A DNA stretch of 64,000 nucleotides. Source: Huntiella abstrusa (Eukaryota > Ascomycota > Sordariomycetes > Microascales > Ceratocystidaceae). The position numbers and the translations under genes are program-made. Shown here one piece after another: positions 31,846 through 45,684 of the stretch (position 1 is its first letter; the number at the start of each line of letters is the position of its first letter). The stretch is taken from assembly GCA_025685495.1 (NCBI GenBank), contig JAJNMT010000131.1, positions 1,426,001-1,490,000 of the forward strand, given 5' to 3'. The notes under the pieces are model-generated. The model made no database searches. It was given only the letters and a program-made list of their open reading frames with translations, and was not told the origin of the DNA.

Positions 31846-33708
31846 TTAAGATCTGTGAGAATCTTGGAGGTTAGATCCGTAAGTAGAGGCGTTGTACTGG
31901 TGAACTCCGGTGTCGTAGGCAGCCTGCGCGCCGGTCTGATCCCATCTGGCAGAAGGCATGGAACCAACTTGACTACCGTTGTGACTAGCCTGACCAACGT
32001 GCATGCTGGGCATGTAAGATCCGGTTGTGGAAACAGACAACGCGCAGCTGTCCATGCTCTGAGCGCTTGAGTGGCTGCCGGTTCTGGTGTCAAGCTGACC
32101 GGATCTGGATGAGTAGGCGGGCCAGTTGGTACGAGGCGAGGTCAGCATGTCGTTGTGGTAAGCCGCGGGAGCAGGGAGAACATTGTTGTAAGTGACGGTG
32201 GGGCCAGAAGATGATTCAGGGCGGTAGGCAGATCTCTGGGCCATCCGGGCGAGTTCGGAAGGCTTGTCAAGCATGGCGTACTTGCCAATGATCTTCTTGA
32301 GGGCTTGCTCGAGAGAGGCCCAGGGGAAGACCTTGACGTCCTTCTCAATGTTGCGGGGCTTGGGGTTGCTGAAGCCCATGATGATCTTGAAGAAGTTCTC
32401 GGTATCAGCCTTGGACTTCCCAACAGTGGACGGCTTGAAACCTTCGAGGTTGCGGCGAATGCGGTTCTTCTCCTCGACAGTGAACCGGTGAGGGGCGACA
32501 AGAAGTTGTTCCAGCAGAAGAATAGTGTCAACCGAAGTGATGTAGCACGCGTTGTGTCCAGGCCAGTGGATGCAGCTCACGGTAGGAACTCCAGACTGTC
32601 TGCGTTCATTGTCGGGAACCGGGGAGAAAGAAATCTCAATAGCGTCGTCGCGAAGGATACGGCTGAAGCGCACGACACGACGGTTGGCAGCAATCTCCTC
32701 GGCAGTCCAGTTCGAAGCCATTTCGTTGATGGGGCGAGCAGTAATGAGTTCGACACGCTTGTGGGTTGTAGGAGCATGAGAACCAGGGTAACCGGCGCTC
32801 TGAAGGTGGGTGGTCACCATGCTACTGCGTATCAAGCGGGGAACACCGGTGCTGGGCCCAATGTGTTCATCGACAGTAGCGTGCATACTAACTTGCATGC
32901 CAGACGAGCGCATGGGAAGAGAGACCGGGTTGGCGTTGTCGATGGGAGTGTTGAAGGACCAGTTGCTAGACGAGACAGGTGGGCGCATAACTTGCTGAGG
33001 GGCCGGGATCGGGTTGGCGTAGGTAGAAGCTCCGCGGTAGCCCATCATAGGCTGCTCATGGTAAACAGCAGAGGCAGGAGCAGGTGCGATTCCGTAGTGG
33101 TTGTCCATGGTCTGCTGCACCTGAGAAGAGCTGCTAGAAACTTCGTAGTTGTTGTCGCCCATGGAGAGACGAGAGTCAGCGCCGGGAGGGGAGATGGGCG
33201 ACGAGCTACCCTGGCTGAGCGGGTGATCGGAGATACTGCCAGTGTTCACAAAAAAGTTTCCGGCGGCATACGAGTTCAGCTTAGCACCGTCAGGGCCAAA
33301 GGTAATGACCTCCACGGTGCAGTACTGGCTAGTTCCGCCAGGGACAGTGGCCGCAACAAGGTAATAGGCGCCATCCATAGAGACCTTAGTACCCAACTGA
33401 TGACCTCCAAACATAATGGCCGTGTTTCTGGAATCGAGATGGAAGGTGGAAGGGATGCGCACAACAAAAGAGCTTCCGATGGCACCGCTCGACGGCTCCA
33501 AGGAAACGGCAGTAGAGCCCTGAATCTGAGTCTCGGCTCTAGGAGCATAGGCATGGGCATCTAAGGCGCGGTTGTTGTCGTAGGCGACCGAAGAGTGGTT
33601 GTGATAATGGCCAAACGCCGGCGCCGCTTCAAACCCCGTGTTCATCATAGTGGCGGAAGTGGAAGATCGGTCGGCAATTTGAGCCGGTTCTTGTCTATAA
33701 GCGTTCAT
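31846..33708 (-). CDS. medA: Medusa-like developmental transcriptional regulator (DUF7082 type)
   Basis: One intronless frame of 620 aa begins at the ATG at 33708; four further upstream codons are open but start at TTG. Residues about 65-155 resemble an IPT/TIG-like beta domain (VSLEPSSGAIGSSFVVRIP...AAGNFFVNT). A Ser/Pro/Gln-rich linker follows. The conserved core (about 330-480) contains NWTAEEIAANRRVVRFSR, GVPTVSCIHWPGHNACYITS, FTVEEKNRIRRNLEGFKP, and PRNIEKDVKVFPWASLEQALKKIIGKYA, as I recall for Medusa/Ren1/Acr1 proteins that shape conidiophores and biofilm in Aspergillus, Fusarium and Magnaporthe. The C-terminus is Ser/Tyr/Gly-rich. It is a nuclear regulator by family knowledge. The family call rests on remembered motifs, not on a search. 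Confidence 0.8.
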   Translation of the reverse strand: MNAYRQEPAQIADRSSTSATMMNTGFEAAPAFGHYHNHSSVAYDNNRALDAHAYAPRAETQIQGSTAVSLEPSSGAIGSSFVVRIPSTFHLDSRNTAIMFGGHQLGTKVSMDGAYYLVAATVPGGTSQYCTVEVITFGPDGAKLNSYAAGNFFVNTGSISDHPLSQGSSSPISPPGADSRLSMGDNNYEVSSSSSQVQQTMDNHYGIAPAPASAVYHEQPMMGYRGASTYANPIPAPQQVMRPPVSSSNWSFNTPIDNANPVSLPMRSSGMQVSMHATVDEHIGPSTGVPRLIRSSMVTTHLQSAGYPGSHAPTTHKRVELITARPINEMASNWTAEEIAANRRVVRFSRILRDDAIEISFSPVPDNERRQSGVPTVSCIHWPGHNACYITSVDTILLLEQLLVAPHRFTVEEKNRIRRNLEGFKPSTVGKSKADTENFFKIIMGFSNPKPRNIEKDVKVFPWASLEQALKKIIGKYAMLDKPSELARMAQRSAYRPESSSGPTVTYNNVLPAPAAYHNDMLTSPRTNWPAYSSRSGQLDTRTGSHSSAQSMDSCALSVSTTGSYMPSMHVGQASHNGSQVGSMPSARWDQTGAQAAYDTGVHQYNASTYGSNLQDSHRS

Positions 33709-34117
33709 AACGATATTCAAGTAGTCGAAAGGCTGTTCAAGTTTTAGGTGTTGGAGAATAGGGCGTTAAATGTGAAAAAAAGGCAGTCGACAGCTTGCCA
33801 CGGACAAGAGTACGTGTAGCTGAATTTTTGAGCGAAGACTATGATGCAACAACAAACTTGTAACACAGAGTGGTGTGGGCAGGAAGTTGCCGAAAGGTGA
33901 TGTGAAGAAATGAAGTAGTTGTGATATACAAGATGAAGTGAGGAATCAGTGAAGAAGGAATAGTTGAAGATGGAAGGAAGGATAGAAGAGTCTGTGAAGA
34001 AAAACTGATACAAGTCTTGGTTGTTAAACAAGTTGCTACAGTTCTAGAGAAAAACGGGGTGATTCAAAAAAAGTCTAGAAAATGGAAAAATGGAAGTGGG
34101 ATGCTATGGTCTTTATA
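33709..34117 (-). promoter_or_regulatory. AUG-free leader and TATA-like box of medA-like gene
   Basis: TATAAAG on the minus strand (34117-34111) lies about 400 bp before the ATG. From 33721 to about 34212 I see no CAT on the + strand, so no AUG on the gene strand, and the gene strand is pyrimidine-rich. This fits a leader of roughly 370 nt. Aspergillus medA is known for a long leader; the start site here is inferred. Confidence 0.5.
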
Positions 34118-37100
34118 GAAGTTAGTTTATGTTCAAGTGATTTTGATTTTTGTTCAATTTCGCCCGCAGGATGAGGCTCACTCCGTGGTAAGCTACCGTA
34201 AGTTTTGGAAAATGTAAGACGTCATCTCCAAATCGGGAACAAGTTGATGCAAAAGAAGACTAAGGCACTTTCCGATGGAGACAGTCTTCCTAGATCGAGG
34301 ACTAGGAAACAGACCATATTCTGGTGATTGTAACAAAGTTCCATGATCTGTCTGAATTAGGAGAAGGCATAATTGGAGACACACTGGAAGAAGGCTCATA
34401 GAAAGACAGACGGTTACGTCGAAAGCACTGTATACACTAGTACACCTGTGTTGATAGTTTCCGCTGGACTGGAACAGGCACGACTAAAAGATACTATGCG
34501 GACGAGATGAAGCTAGAAGAAAGACCATACAGAATGTTTACCGGTGATGATGATGCTTGTCTGTGATGAAAAATGTAGACGGAGGTGAGCGAGAATGCGG
34601 TGAACAAGCAAAGACATAAGGCGATAGACAGTAAGTTATGCTTGATGACGAGTAGATTCACGTTGGCGGAAAAAGTAAAGTGTAAGATGTTTCGAGGGAG
34701 AATATGAAGCTAAGAATGAAGGAACAGCAGAAGACTGTGGTTTTAACTTGAAGTTGAAGTTACGGTTCGGGCCTTGGGTTAAAGAACGGGACGGAAGGTT
34801 GATGATTGTCCAGAACAGAGCCAGATTTTGGGATACAGGTATTATGTTATATGCTAAGGCAGTCCGACTGAAAGACTGTGAAGAAATAGCCACGAGGGGG
34901 GTGGGTGGAACAACCAGGAAGCTATTACGTCTGTCCGGATTGGGTAATAGTTGGGTTTTAATGGCCCAGATTTTATAGTTGATGCTGGGGGAGAAAAGAG
35001 TACAGGAAAGCTAACGTCCTGGTCGGCCACCCGCCCGCACTTTTCGACAGGGAGAGCTTTTCTCTTTTTGTGACATTATTCTCTATTATTTTGAATTTAC
35101 TGTTGAATAATGCATTTGCTCGCTCTCTCTCTTGCTGAGAGACCTACTGGTTGGTGGCTGACGATAATTCCTATTTTATCCTCTGGCGATTCTGTGGACG
35201 TCCAGACCCCAGACCGCTTGTTGTTACCACAACTGTTGGTCTGTTAGCTATATGGTTCTATCAAACCTCCAATTTGAATGGAGAAAGATGTAGATATGGG
35301 CTTTAATGGTGAAGCTTTACGCACATAGCGATTGTGGAGAAACACCAATTGGGACATGACGGCAGACACTATACTGGACGCGCTAGTTCCCTTGTTAACC
35401 CGCTAGTTGGGCTAGCTCACCAAATCTGGACAAATCTTCCCGTGTGGGTAGGTCTGAACAGCCCACACCGAATCTGTCGTGGCAATAAAACTAAAAGGAT
35501 GTCTGGCGAAAGAACTTTATGGCCCTTACTTGCTCATAATAATTCAAGATTCCAGATCGGGAGCCCGGCATTCATATTTCATCATCTCCTGTCTGCCCGG
35601 TCATGACCCCTTGTAATGATGCACGCCATTGAGATAAGCGAGAACGGGATGGCGATTCTGGACTACCCAACTAGGTGAGCTAGCCACTTCACTTACCATT
35701 TCCATCGTGCTGGATTGTAGTTGTTCAAATGTGTGTATTTGTGACGTCGACGTGGGGGGCCGTTAGGCTTGTAGATTAGGTTCTTTAACAGAGTCAGCAG
35801 AACTTGGGGTTGAGGCGGGGCTGGTTGGGTAGCGCGGATAGAGCGGCTGTCTATCGAGATGCAAACGCACCGTTGCGGCGGGAGTGACGGTCACAGACAA
35901 ACGGAGTACCGATCGGCTTTGACGGACAGGGACATGGAGATGGTGAAGACTGTAGAAAGAACGAAGGCAAAGAGGCCTGACATATGTACATATGTGTGCT
36001 TACCCAGGAATTCTACACACTTTGGAGATCTTATTTGTATACCAAATCTTTTCGTTTGTCTCGACTATGAGTTAGGTTACATGTGAAGATTAGAAGCAGA
36101 GTTGCTTTGGCAAGTCAGACATAGGGCAAACTCAGGTCCCAAAAACCTGGAGCAATCAACAATGAATTGGCAGTCTCTTGCGTCGCAACTGCAGTAACTG
36201 AAAATACCACTTGCTGAAGACGCCTTGAAATAGCCAGCAGACGACCTTGTCAGATACCATGCCATCTCCCGTGTCCATATTAGCCCAAATGGAAGTGACT
36301 GAAATAGCAAAGTAGTGAAAATTGTGATGGGTGTATACATGCCTATCTTCTCCCAAGGAAAGCTATTGGAATTGACTGCCATAGGGTTAAGATATCAAAA
36401 ACAACGAAACCAGCTGTTATGGAGGAAGTTAATGGTGAAAGTTGAAGGATTTCCGAAGGGAGGGGTATGTATAAAACAACGTGCTAGGATGAGAACTTTG
36501 CCTCTAGGGTTTATGGGTTAGACGGAATTGAATTGCCAAAGAATCCAGAATCGAGAATGGGTAATGGCTAGAAAAATAGACAAACATCACGAACAAAGAG
36601 GCAAACTAACATATTCTACGACTGAAATTTGCTTCTCCCTTCTCCCTTTTTCTTGTGTGCCTCTATACTGCCCTTGCTACACGATACCTTCATCACCAAC
36701 AAAACCCCACATGTTTTTACCGATAAAGACACGCCCCACCTTACCCCTCTATTTCCCTAACTTTGAATATCTTCATCCACCCGTCTGAAATCCCAGCTAC
36801 CAGTTCCGCTCGACCAGGGAGGGTCGCGACCGCTAGCAATGCTTTCTAAACGCGGCTTCCCAACTCCCTTGTCGAGACTCACTCAAATTCCTCAGTCTTA
36901 CCCTCTCATCAGCGTAAACCCTTAAGCCAATGGACCTCATTCCTTCTGTTGTAGCTAAGCTCTTGCCATAATTGGAGAAGTACATACTTGAAATATTTTC
37001 TGAAGCTGTGTGAAGGATGACCAAAGGGAAAAAAAAATTAACAGCCGAAGCAAAGGAAAGGACGCGATCAAAAATGCCCGTTTTTGTCGACTTGTTTCCC

Positions 37101-40100
37101 CGTCCGTGCCACCTGGATGTTGTTTCCCTTTCCGCCCACAACGGCCAACTGCAATGGGGCAAGAGCTCTGCAGTGAGCGTGACACTCTTCTCGGATCTCT
37201 TCCTGAATTATTACATTTGTGTGTGAACAAGGGCTTGTCAGTGGGACATGGCCTCTGTTTGCGTGCAACAGTAGTGTAGAGTTAAAAGGAGATTTGAGAA
37301 ATACAGAGAGTCTAGAAAAGAGAGAGAGAAAGTGGCCAGGAGGGAGACTTCCAAGGATGAAGGGAGGATGAAGCGATCGAGGCAGGGCGTTCAATAGACC
37401 AGGTAACCGGGGGGTGTGTTACGACCACAAGGTGACGCTTAGACAGACACACGAAAGCACTGGTGATGTTTTTTGTTCTGGATCGCTTCTTCTGTGGTTG
37501 TTCTTTTTGGCTTCTTTAGTGTCTCTTGGGGCCAAGACCGGTTTACATGTCTCTTGTGTGGGTGCGTGGGTGGAGTCAAAAAAAGCATGGCTACCGTCGT
37601 ATTTTAACGCATGAACCCGTCGGGGCAAGACTTGAACGAGCATGAATTTGACCGAGATACGGAGAGTCCACGTTTTCGGCGCCCCGCGGCGCTTGTATTT
37701 GATAAACGTCACGCGGCCAAGTGAACTGCGTACATGTGCGCACAACAACTTCCATGATCTCCCCGGATGCCAATGATTAGACGGCGGGAGGGGGAGGAAC
37801 TGCCCTCTCGCTACGGCATTCTAGTCTTTTTCTCATAGGCTTGTCTAGACTGGACCATGTACCCATTGTAGGAATTGGTTGCAGTTGAAGCATAGCGGCT
37901 GTCTGCCCTTACAGAAGCAGTTTGCTGCCCACAGACCACCAGGTTCCAGGAAGGGATGGGTGCAATTATAGAAGGAACTGACAATCTTTCCCTTTCCAGG
38001 GCTGAGCGTGAATGTGTCGAGCAGAATGCAGCGAGTTATCCTGTTACTGGGCAGCGACTAGCTCTGTCAGGGCACGGGAGGAGCATTGTCCTGGGTTAGG
38101 GATATCTGCGTGTCCTAGAACAGCCGAGGTAGGACTGGGGCAAGGGTCTCGCTGACGGTAATGCTCGACTGCAACGTTTGATAGAAGGCAACATCGGCGT
38201 AACGGACATATAGTCCGATAGAATGAAATATAGAGAACATGGGGAGGAGATATTGATGTTTTGGCAAAATCAGAAATATGCTCTGTGACGAGGGCTGGGA
38301 TGGGCCGGGGAGCTCAAACGCCTGTTGTCCGTATCGTATACACCCTGCTATCGCCGGATGTGGATGAGGGGATTCAGTGAAAGAACGTAGTAAAGAGGCT
38401 GGGCACGCCTCCTTCACGAGACATTCTTCTATCTATTCTCTAAATCTGCACTTCGGACTCAAGACACTCACGCCCCGGCAGTGTCACTCGGCGAGAGAGG
38501 CCATATGATAGAGGGTCGGTATCAATCGTCCTCATACCCCGGTTATCTTCGTAGACTCAGAGGAGGGGCACTTGACCAGAGAAAGAATTCGACCGAGGCC
38601 ATATCGCGAGAAAATTGCGGGGATGCACAGTGGAAGAGGGTCGAGGAGGGTGTGTTTAGAAGCAGAGAGAGGCCTGGTGGTTCACAAAGACAAGACGTTA
38701 TATCGCCAAAGTGATCTCAGCCTCGGGGACACATACAATAGAGGAGTTCAGTTCCTAGTGATTACTTCGAGACAGGTTTCAGTGGCCTTTGATTGTGGAA
38801 CGGAGCAGAAGCGGGCTTGTGAATGGAGGAGGTTGAGAGGTACAGTGTCTGGGAGGGCTTGGGGGAACTGAGCTGGCAACTTGATTCAGGCGAGAGGCCA
38901 TTCAGGGCAGCACGGAGAAAGGGTCTCAAGATGAGAAGAACCTGAATATCTACATATGGCAATATGCAGTTCTATGACGCTACGAGATGGTTTCCCTCTT
39001 TTGTTGTAACATGGTCTTGTTACTTGACGTCTGTAGACGACGAACCCAAAAGTCCGTGGGTTAGGTATGTGCATTGTCAGACCAGGGTTTGAAGAGGCGC
39101 CAAAGAAGTAGTCACCGAACTGTTCATCTCAACAGGCCAGGACCAGGGATCCAAGTCTAAAGAGCTATAACCAGATCAGCCTGTGACGATCGAGGATTTT
39201 GCCAGCCACAGCACTGGTGAAACAGCACAAACAAAGCCTGGCACAAAAAAACAAGAATAAGCTGTGGTTGTCGAGACGATCTCCCGCCCAGATAGACGAC
39301 GAAGGCCGACCTTCTCGACGACCGGATGTCTGAGTCTCGGTGGCGGGAGACCATTCCGCAATGTGCCACCGTCTAATTTGGACAAAAGAAAAGACACAAT
39401 ATCTATTGTCTCGTAGCTACATACTACTAAGCTACCCATCATTAGGTGGGGCGTAGACTACGCCCGTTTGGAGCGGGAGAAAGCGAACGCACTGACTTTC
39501 TAGCCTGGCGTTCCCGCATTACGCTACAAGGATTTACAGCAATATAAAATATATGCACATTACATGGTGGTTGAAGAGTGACGACATGTAAAGAATTGGA
39601 CAGCCTCATATTAACAACATGTTAATGACAAGTGGTCAAACGAGTATGTCAACATGGCATATCACATGGAGCCTCGTGATCCGCGGACCCCACTGAAGCG
39701 TGAGACGATCTATCCCGATTGAATACATATCGTGCCTCCCGTGCTTGCTTTTACCGACATCGGTCCGGCATCATGTAAGCTGCCATTCCTTACTGTCTGA
39801 TTCTTGCGTTTGGGGGCGTGGGGGTTTCTTCTGCTCTCTTTCTCTTCTTTCCGTCCTTAATCCGCACTTTGCGCACAGGTCATGGGCTTGAGTAGGAATT
39901 GGGGGGGTCTTTTTGTTGTGGCGTTCTATCCAAAATGGAATTTCGATGCAGTTTTTGGCTGACGCCTCGTCCGGTTACTGATTCCGCCACAAATCCAAAT
40001 CGCAGATTGACGCGACACACGAAATGCTTGCCATTGCAGACGTTGGTATCACCTAGATAGTTTCCTTTTTTTTTTCGTTTCGTTTTTTTGTTCCTTGTTC

Positions 40101-43100
40101 GATTTGCTATGGAGATGGTGGAAGGAGGAGAAACTGTGTACTGTGATCTTCAGACATGGCTATATTTGGACAGTTGAGTTAGGGCTGGTTACGTCGTTGA
40201 AGATGACAAACAGAACAAGACGATTCTGTGCTAGACATTTTTTGCTTCTTACTTTTACTAGGAAAGGAAGTTAGAGTAAAGGGGAGCAGGACGGGTAGAA
40301 GCTGGTTTTACTGTTGCACGGTAGTACGTAGCCAAGGTTTTTGGACAGTGCTCGCTGTTGTGTGGCGGCGGGCCTTGTTTGGCTTGTCATTGCGGCTTCT
40401 GTTTACTGACAAAATACAGACAAACAGGATGAAGAGGATATTCTGGTTTGACATGACCTGTTTTGTGACGGGGTCCCGGCTGAAGACGGCCGGCAATTTT
40501 TAGATTTTCAGAGGCGCCATGGTGACCCGACCAGCCGCCGAGACAAATGGGTAATAATCAAGGGAGAATTAAAAGACATTGGCCATGTGTTGCAGACTCA
40601 GCAGTGCTCAGAGACAAGCAGCACCAAATTCACCCATTCGACGTCCGAAATAGAATCCTAGGCTCTGTCGTCTAACGACTTACTATTAGATAGGTCGACA
40701 CCTTTGGCCTTTCGTTCTACCGCTCCGGGCGTGTCAATGGACACAGAAAACACTCGTACAGAGACCCGCTCGCTTCCATGGAGTCAGCTGTGCCTTATGT
40801 ATGTCTCCTTCAGGAAATTATCTTTTTCTCGGCGGTAAGAGCTTCCTTGAGCCAAAATCTGCTGTATGTATGTATGTATGTATGTACATACATACATACA
40901 TACATACATACATAAACACATCAACCCTGCATACTTATGCGGCCGTACGGTGGTCTGCTTGCTTTTCTTCGTCGTTACCTCATCCCCCCCTTTCCTTTGC
41001 TCCCTTTCTCTCCGCCCTACATGTGCGCCAGCTAAAGGGAGGAATGCAGAAAGTTGTGCCAAAACGTAAAGAACTGCCACATAGACCGGGGGTCAGTTTC
41101 GGAAGACGCAGATGCGGGAAGTCTACTATATATCCCCCCGTCTCTTAATGGCGAGATGTGACGCTCTGTTCTTTGACGATGGCGGCCGCAGAGGCGGGGG
41201 CGTGGTGTTCGTTTTGTCGGATGGGGTAGCCTTGGAAGGAAGCTGTTCTGGTTGTTCGAATGTTAAGAATTTGGAGCGTGGTTTATAGGTAGGCGGTGTA
41301 GAAGGCGTAGCTGTCGTTTGGTGGGTTGAAAGATGTTGTCTGGCTTGGGCCGTGATATATTTTGGCGCTTTGTTTGTTTGGATATGGGTCACGACAGCGA
41401 CGTTTTACAATTTTGTTGTAGGTAACGAATTGACTCCTGGAACTGTGTGTCGGTGGATTGGATTAACTTTTGTGGAAGTCAAACACCCGTAGTGTTTCTA
41501 ATGGTAGTGACACTGAGAGTCGTTATCCCACGGAACATGTTCAGTTTCAAACTTTCATTTGTCCTGATTTGGTAAACTTTAGTGGGTATACTACAAATCT
41601 GGGTTGTGAAAGTCTACTTTGTTCAAGTTAACTTTCCGCATAAGTGTGGATATGGTGTTGCAAGATCTTTGTTGTATAAAGTTCCAAATCACACTATACA
41701 AACAAAATACAGATCTTTAGTTTGTAGTATGTAGCTTATCTAGCACATCTAACTTTATATTGGATTTGTCAATCTACCAAACTATTACCATTGTTGATGG
41801 CCATAGCTGAAGATTTGCATTAACCCCCGGCCGTCAACCACGAGGGCTGAAGGTTGTCTGAAAAGTCATGTTTTGGTCATGAGGCTTTAATCAAATGAAC
41901 AAGCGTAGCCTACCGCCGCACAAATCAGACATAAAAACGTGGATCAAGAACAAAAAAAAAAGCTTCACCCGTTCCTTATGCGGTAAACCATGTTTCACCG
42001 ACATAACATAACAATGAATGACATATAGTACCTTGCAGTGCCGAACACAATCCGCCGACATCTAGTGACCCAGACCGCAAGCCCAAACTCCACATTACTT
42101 CCATCATCCATGTGCCGTTTATTTACCCGCTGATTTCTCTGTGTTAATGCGGACCACTATGTATATTCTGCAGCGGGTGGACGGGAAGATTCAAACACGA
42201 GACCGGTAACCTGACTGTCGGGACGGTCTAACATTCCCGTCACATAAATTAAAGGCTAGACTTGTTCACACCCTAAACTATGTATGTACAGTCCGTCTCC
42301 CTTTGAATTTATCAGGTGCTTTTTGAATTTTTAATTGTGTTGGACAGAGTGAAGGCTAGGGTCGACAAGACGACAAAACAAAACAACCTAAGTAATGAAA
42401 TTACCGAAAGGAGAGCCATGACCTCTGCAGCTTCAAATATCGGGGTGTCGTTGTCGATGACTAGCCCTGCCGAGAAATAGCCTCAACTCATTTTTTTATA
42501 AAATCCTTAAAGGAAGCCTCACGCGATCATGATCTAAAAATCCCACAAGAACCATTGGACGGTTCCCCTCAAAATACAAATAGCAAACCCTAGTTTGAAT
42601 GCGGGGCAACCCTATCGTATTCATACTTTCGATATTGCGACTCTCTCTCTGGATAAACAAGTAACCAAAGTTCTGGTAATTAATCACACTACACTATTTG
42701 ACTCCCAACATGTGATGACGGATACCGACAGAGCGGAGAAGAAGGACGCGAGGAGCGGCATATTGGGCTCACAATTTCTGTGATTTGTGTGGATTGACGT
42801 TTCGTGATGCGGTGTCACAGAGCTATGGCTGTCAAGAAAAAGGGGGAAAAGTCTCACGGTAGACATGAGGAGCAAGAAACTGGGACAATTTTCATGTCTT
42901 TGCTAGTTTTTGTTTTGCTTTGGCATCTGTTGAGTTGGTGACAGTTGTTTGTCGCAGGCGATATTCAATGCGAGACTCTCTCCAGCTAACTAGTGCGCGG
43001 GGTAACGCGGAACCTTCCAATGATTCAATAAAATCTGAACAATACCGGCCGCCGTAGCTAAGATCCTACGTGTACACGTAAAGATGTGTAAGCTGGAAAG

Positions 43101-45684
43101 TCAAATCAAACGAGTGGCTTCGTTCTCTAGTCAACGCCAATGATTGCATCATATGTCATATGTATGTACATACACATGTACATAAAATCATTTCCACATG
43201 ACCTGTAACTTTGTAACATGGTCCATAAGTATTTGGTGTCAATTAATCGCTTGTAGTCAATGGATTTGGTCCCATCAGCCCTAACATGAGGTAGAGCGCC
43301 AGAACATGGAACCTGAGACTTTGCTTATTTGGCCATCCCACTGCTCTGACAATTTATCGCGTATCAATACACCGCCAATGGTCATTGGGTCTGTACTGAG
43401 ACAAATTTATATTTCGAGGGTTCTACAATGTAGGCTTGTTTGGGTCCATGTATGTATCTTGAGAATACAAAATTGTCTGGAGCCGGGACTGTCAAATGAA
43501 CGTAGCCGAAACTTGACTTTAGTGAACCTAAGGCTAGATATACAAATGTAGTGAATGAGTGGTTCACACCTATTTGTCTTTGCTGAGCCCGAAGCTAGAT
43601 TCAATAAAGACGGGTATCCAGAAAAGAGGCACAGACACCTAGTGAAGAAACCAAGGTCCATGAGAAACTCACTTTGTGTGCTGATTGTCTCGGCAAGCGA
43701 CCGACATGGTGGTTAATACTACTCTGCTGATATACCCATCCACCATAGCCCAGGTGCCAACAACAAAGTCTTGTCCTCGTCTTCCTGACACACCCCAGAC
43801 ATGCATTTGATAGGATTCGTCGGCCCCGATTCCTTTGTGCCCATTGTCGAGGGCTGTGTTATTTCGCAAGGGCGTACATGTATCGTGGGGTTTTCTTTTG
43901 TATTTGGAGAAAGGCAACACATGATAAGATGACTACGGACTTGCACGACAGCCATAACACCGATCCGTCCGTCATCGTTGGTTGTATTTGGCCTGTCGTT
44001 TATCCAGTGTAAGCTATACATTTTGCGGTGCTTCGCTCCCCTGGCTCCCTGCCCCGCGATGGCTTCCCGCAACGGACTAGATCCTACAGCGGACAGGGTC
44101 TATCCCAAAACGGGCTAAAATTACCACACGGCAAGTGACGCTTATTGATATAGAATGCTACATTTATAACTACACGTCACTGGCGTTGGGAGGTCCTTTT
44201 GTGTGTAGGTATCTCTAGGGAACGTTGACCTTTGTGATGAGAGGCAAAGGATTTGTCCGACTGCATTAGACCAGGCTTGGCTTAGTGTGTTATCCCTCGG
44301 GTTCCCGCGTCGTGGGAGTTTGCAAGATCTGGAGATTCCACGATTAGGCTAGATACAGTCTCAGACCGGGAACGACAGCATGCAGTGTGCGTGGATAACA
44401 AAGGACGGCGAGGGGTCCAACAGGTGGGGGTGCATGTTGCAGAAGCCATCGGACGAGACATGATAGACTATTATGACTGCCTGTTTAGGCGCTGGCATGG
44501 ACTGTAGCCGAACTTGTGATGCGCAATATCCCGGTGCATTCAATGTACATATGTAAGTAACTATGAGTGAGGATTGCCTCCAGTCTGTGAGAGGACAACA
44601 TACCTACAAATAAATGATAACTGAGTTAACTTGTAAGTGGCAATGCAGATGCTTGTCAAAGTTCAAATACGCAAAAGCTCAAAATAATACCAGCCTTGAT
44701 GCATACTCGACGTAACGCTGGTAGAGCTGATACTGTCGGTACAAGCGGCGCTTCACAGGGGAGATACAGCTGAAACTCAGTCCTCTAGGTTGACTTGAAC
44801 ATTTTTGACAGCAGCCTATCCTGGTAGCGGTTATATAGAGCCACGATACTAGGGAAACCCCTTACTTGTAGTTAATTCTATTCTGGTTGACGATCCTGTA
44901 GGTATTGATGATGTCTTTGAAAACTACCTGTAAGAAACACGCATGTGTGTGCATACATATGTACGTATGTATTCATTATCACCATATGTCCGAGTAGTCG
45001 GATCAGTTGCCAATTGTGTTTGGTATGATTGTAACCTGTAATATCACTTGGCAAAATAATATGTAATCAAGTTTCACGGGTGGGATTTCATACTAACTCC
45101 CAGTGCAACACTGTCATCGTGACAAATCCATCACGATTTGTCGTAGGATACAGTGATTCCTGCAAGCCCCCACAGAGGCAAAAAAAAATCCAACCCCCGA
45201 TCGTTGTCGCTGGGAATATGCTCAAAGTAAGTCCCGAGTACCGTTCGTTAGTCGGTTGAAAACAACACCTAGACGAGTCTCAGTTTATTCGCGAGGTCTG
45301 GGATTTCCCTACCACCTTGGTGGCTAGACTGGCCGACCACCTTCCTGTCTTCGGCCTACCGAGACTCTATGTAGGGGGATCCAACCGCTTTTCGCGATGC
45401 TTCCTGCGTAGTTAAATCCCCTTGAGATGCAAGGTTCATGCTGACGCTCCTTTCGGACGGAGTGACGGTTCCTCTTGTGAAGAGTTTCACCTCAACAATC
45501 CGACCAAACATCCAACGACTGTTCAGCAACCAACCGAATGTAATTCTCCGTCCCAGCCGATAACAAGTACACCCCTCTACTCATCCCTTTCGTCACATTG
45601 TCTGCGGTCTTTTCTGTTGGACCAGCTCACGCTGTATCATGGCAGCTTGGCACACACATACAGATGTATGTACACATCAAATAA
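34118..45684. other. Gene-poor region, no gene accepted
   Basis: About 11.6 kb with only short frames that overlap on both strands. I found no spliced gene, tRNA or intact transposon. Palindromic TATGTACATA-type tracts occur at 35981-35996, 40864-40915, 43157-43184, 44543-44556, 44951-44973 and 45663-45676. Degraded elements without coding signal may be present. Confidence 0.45.
40864..40915. repeat. (GTAT)n/(CATA)n palindromic microsatellite
   Basis: About five GTAT units run into about eight CATA units around GTACATAC, so the whole tract is nearly self-complementary and could fold into a hairpin. It is the longest of the scattered GTAC-centred palindromes in the window. Confidence 0.8.

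Noticed and set aside
41126..41392. Pro/Thr-rich 88-codon frame on the minus strand
   Set aside because: It starts at GTG with no ATG and no acceptable splice context.
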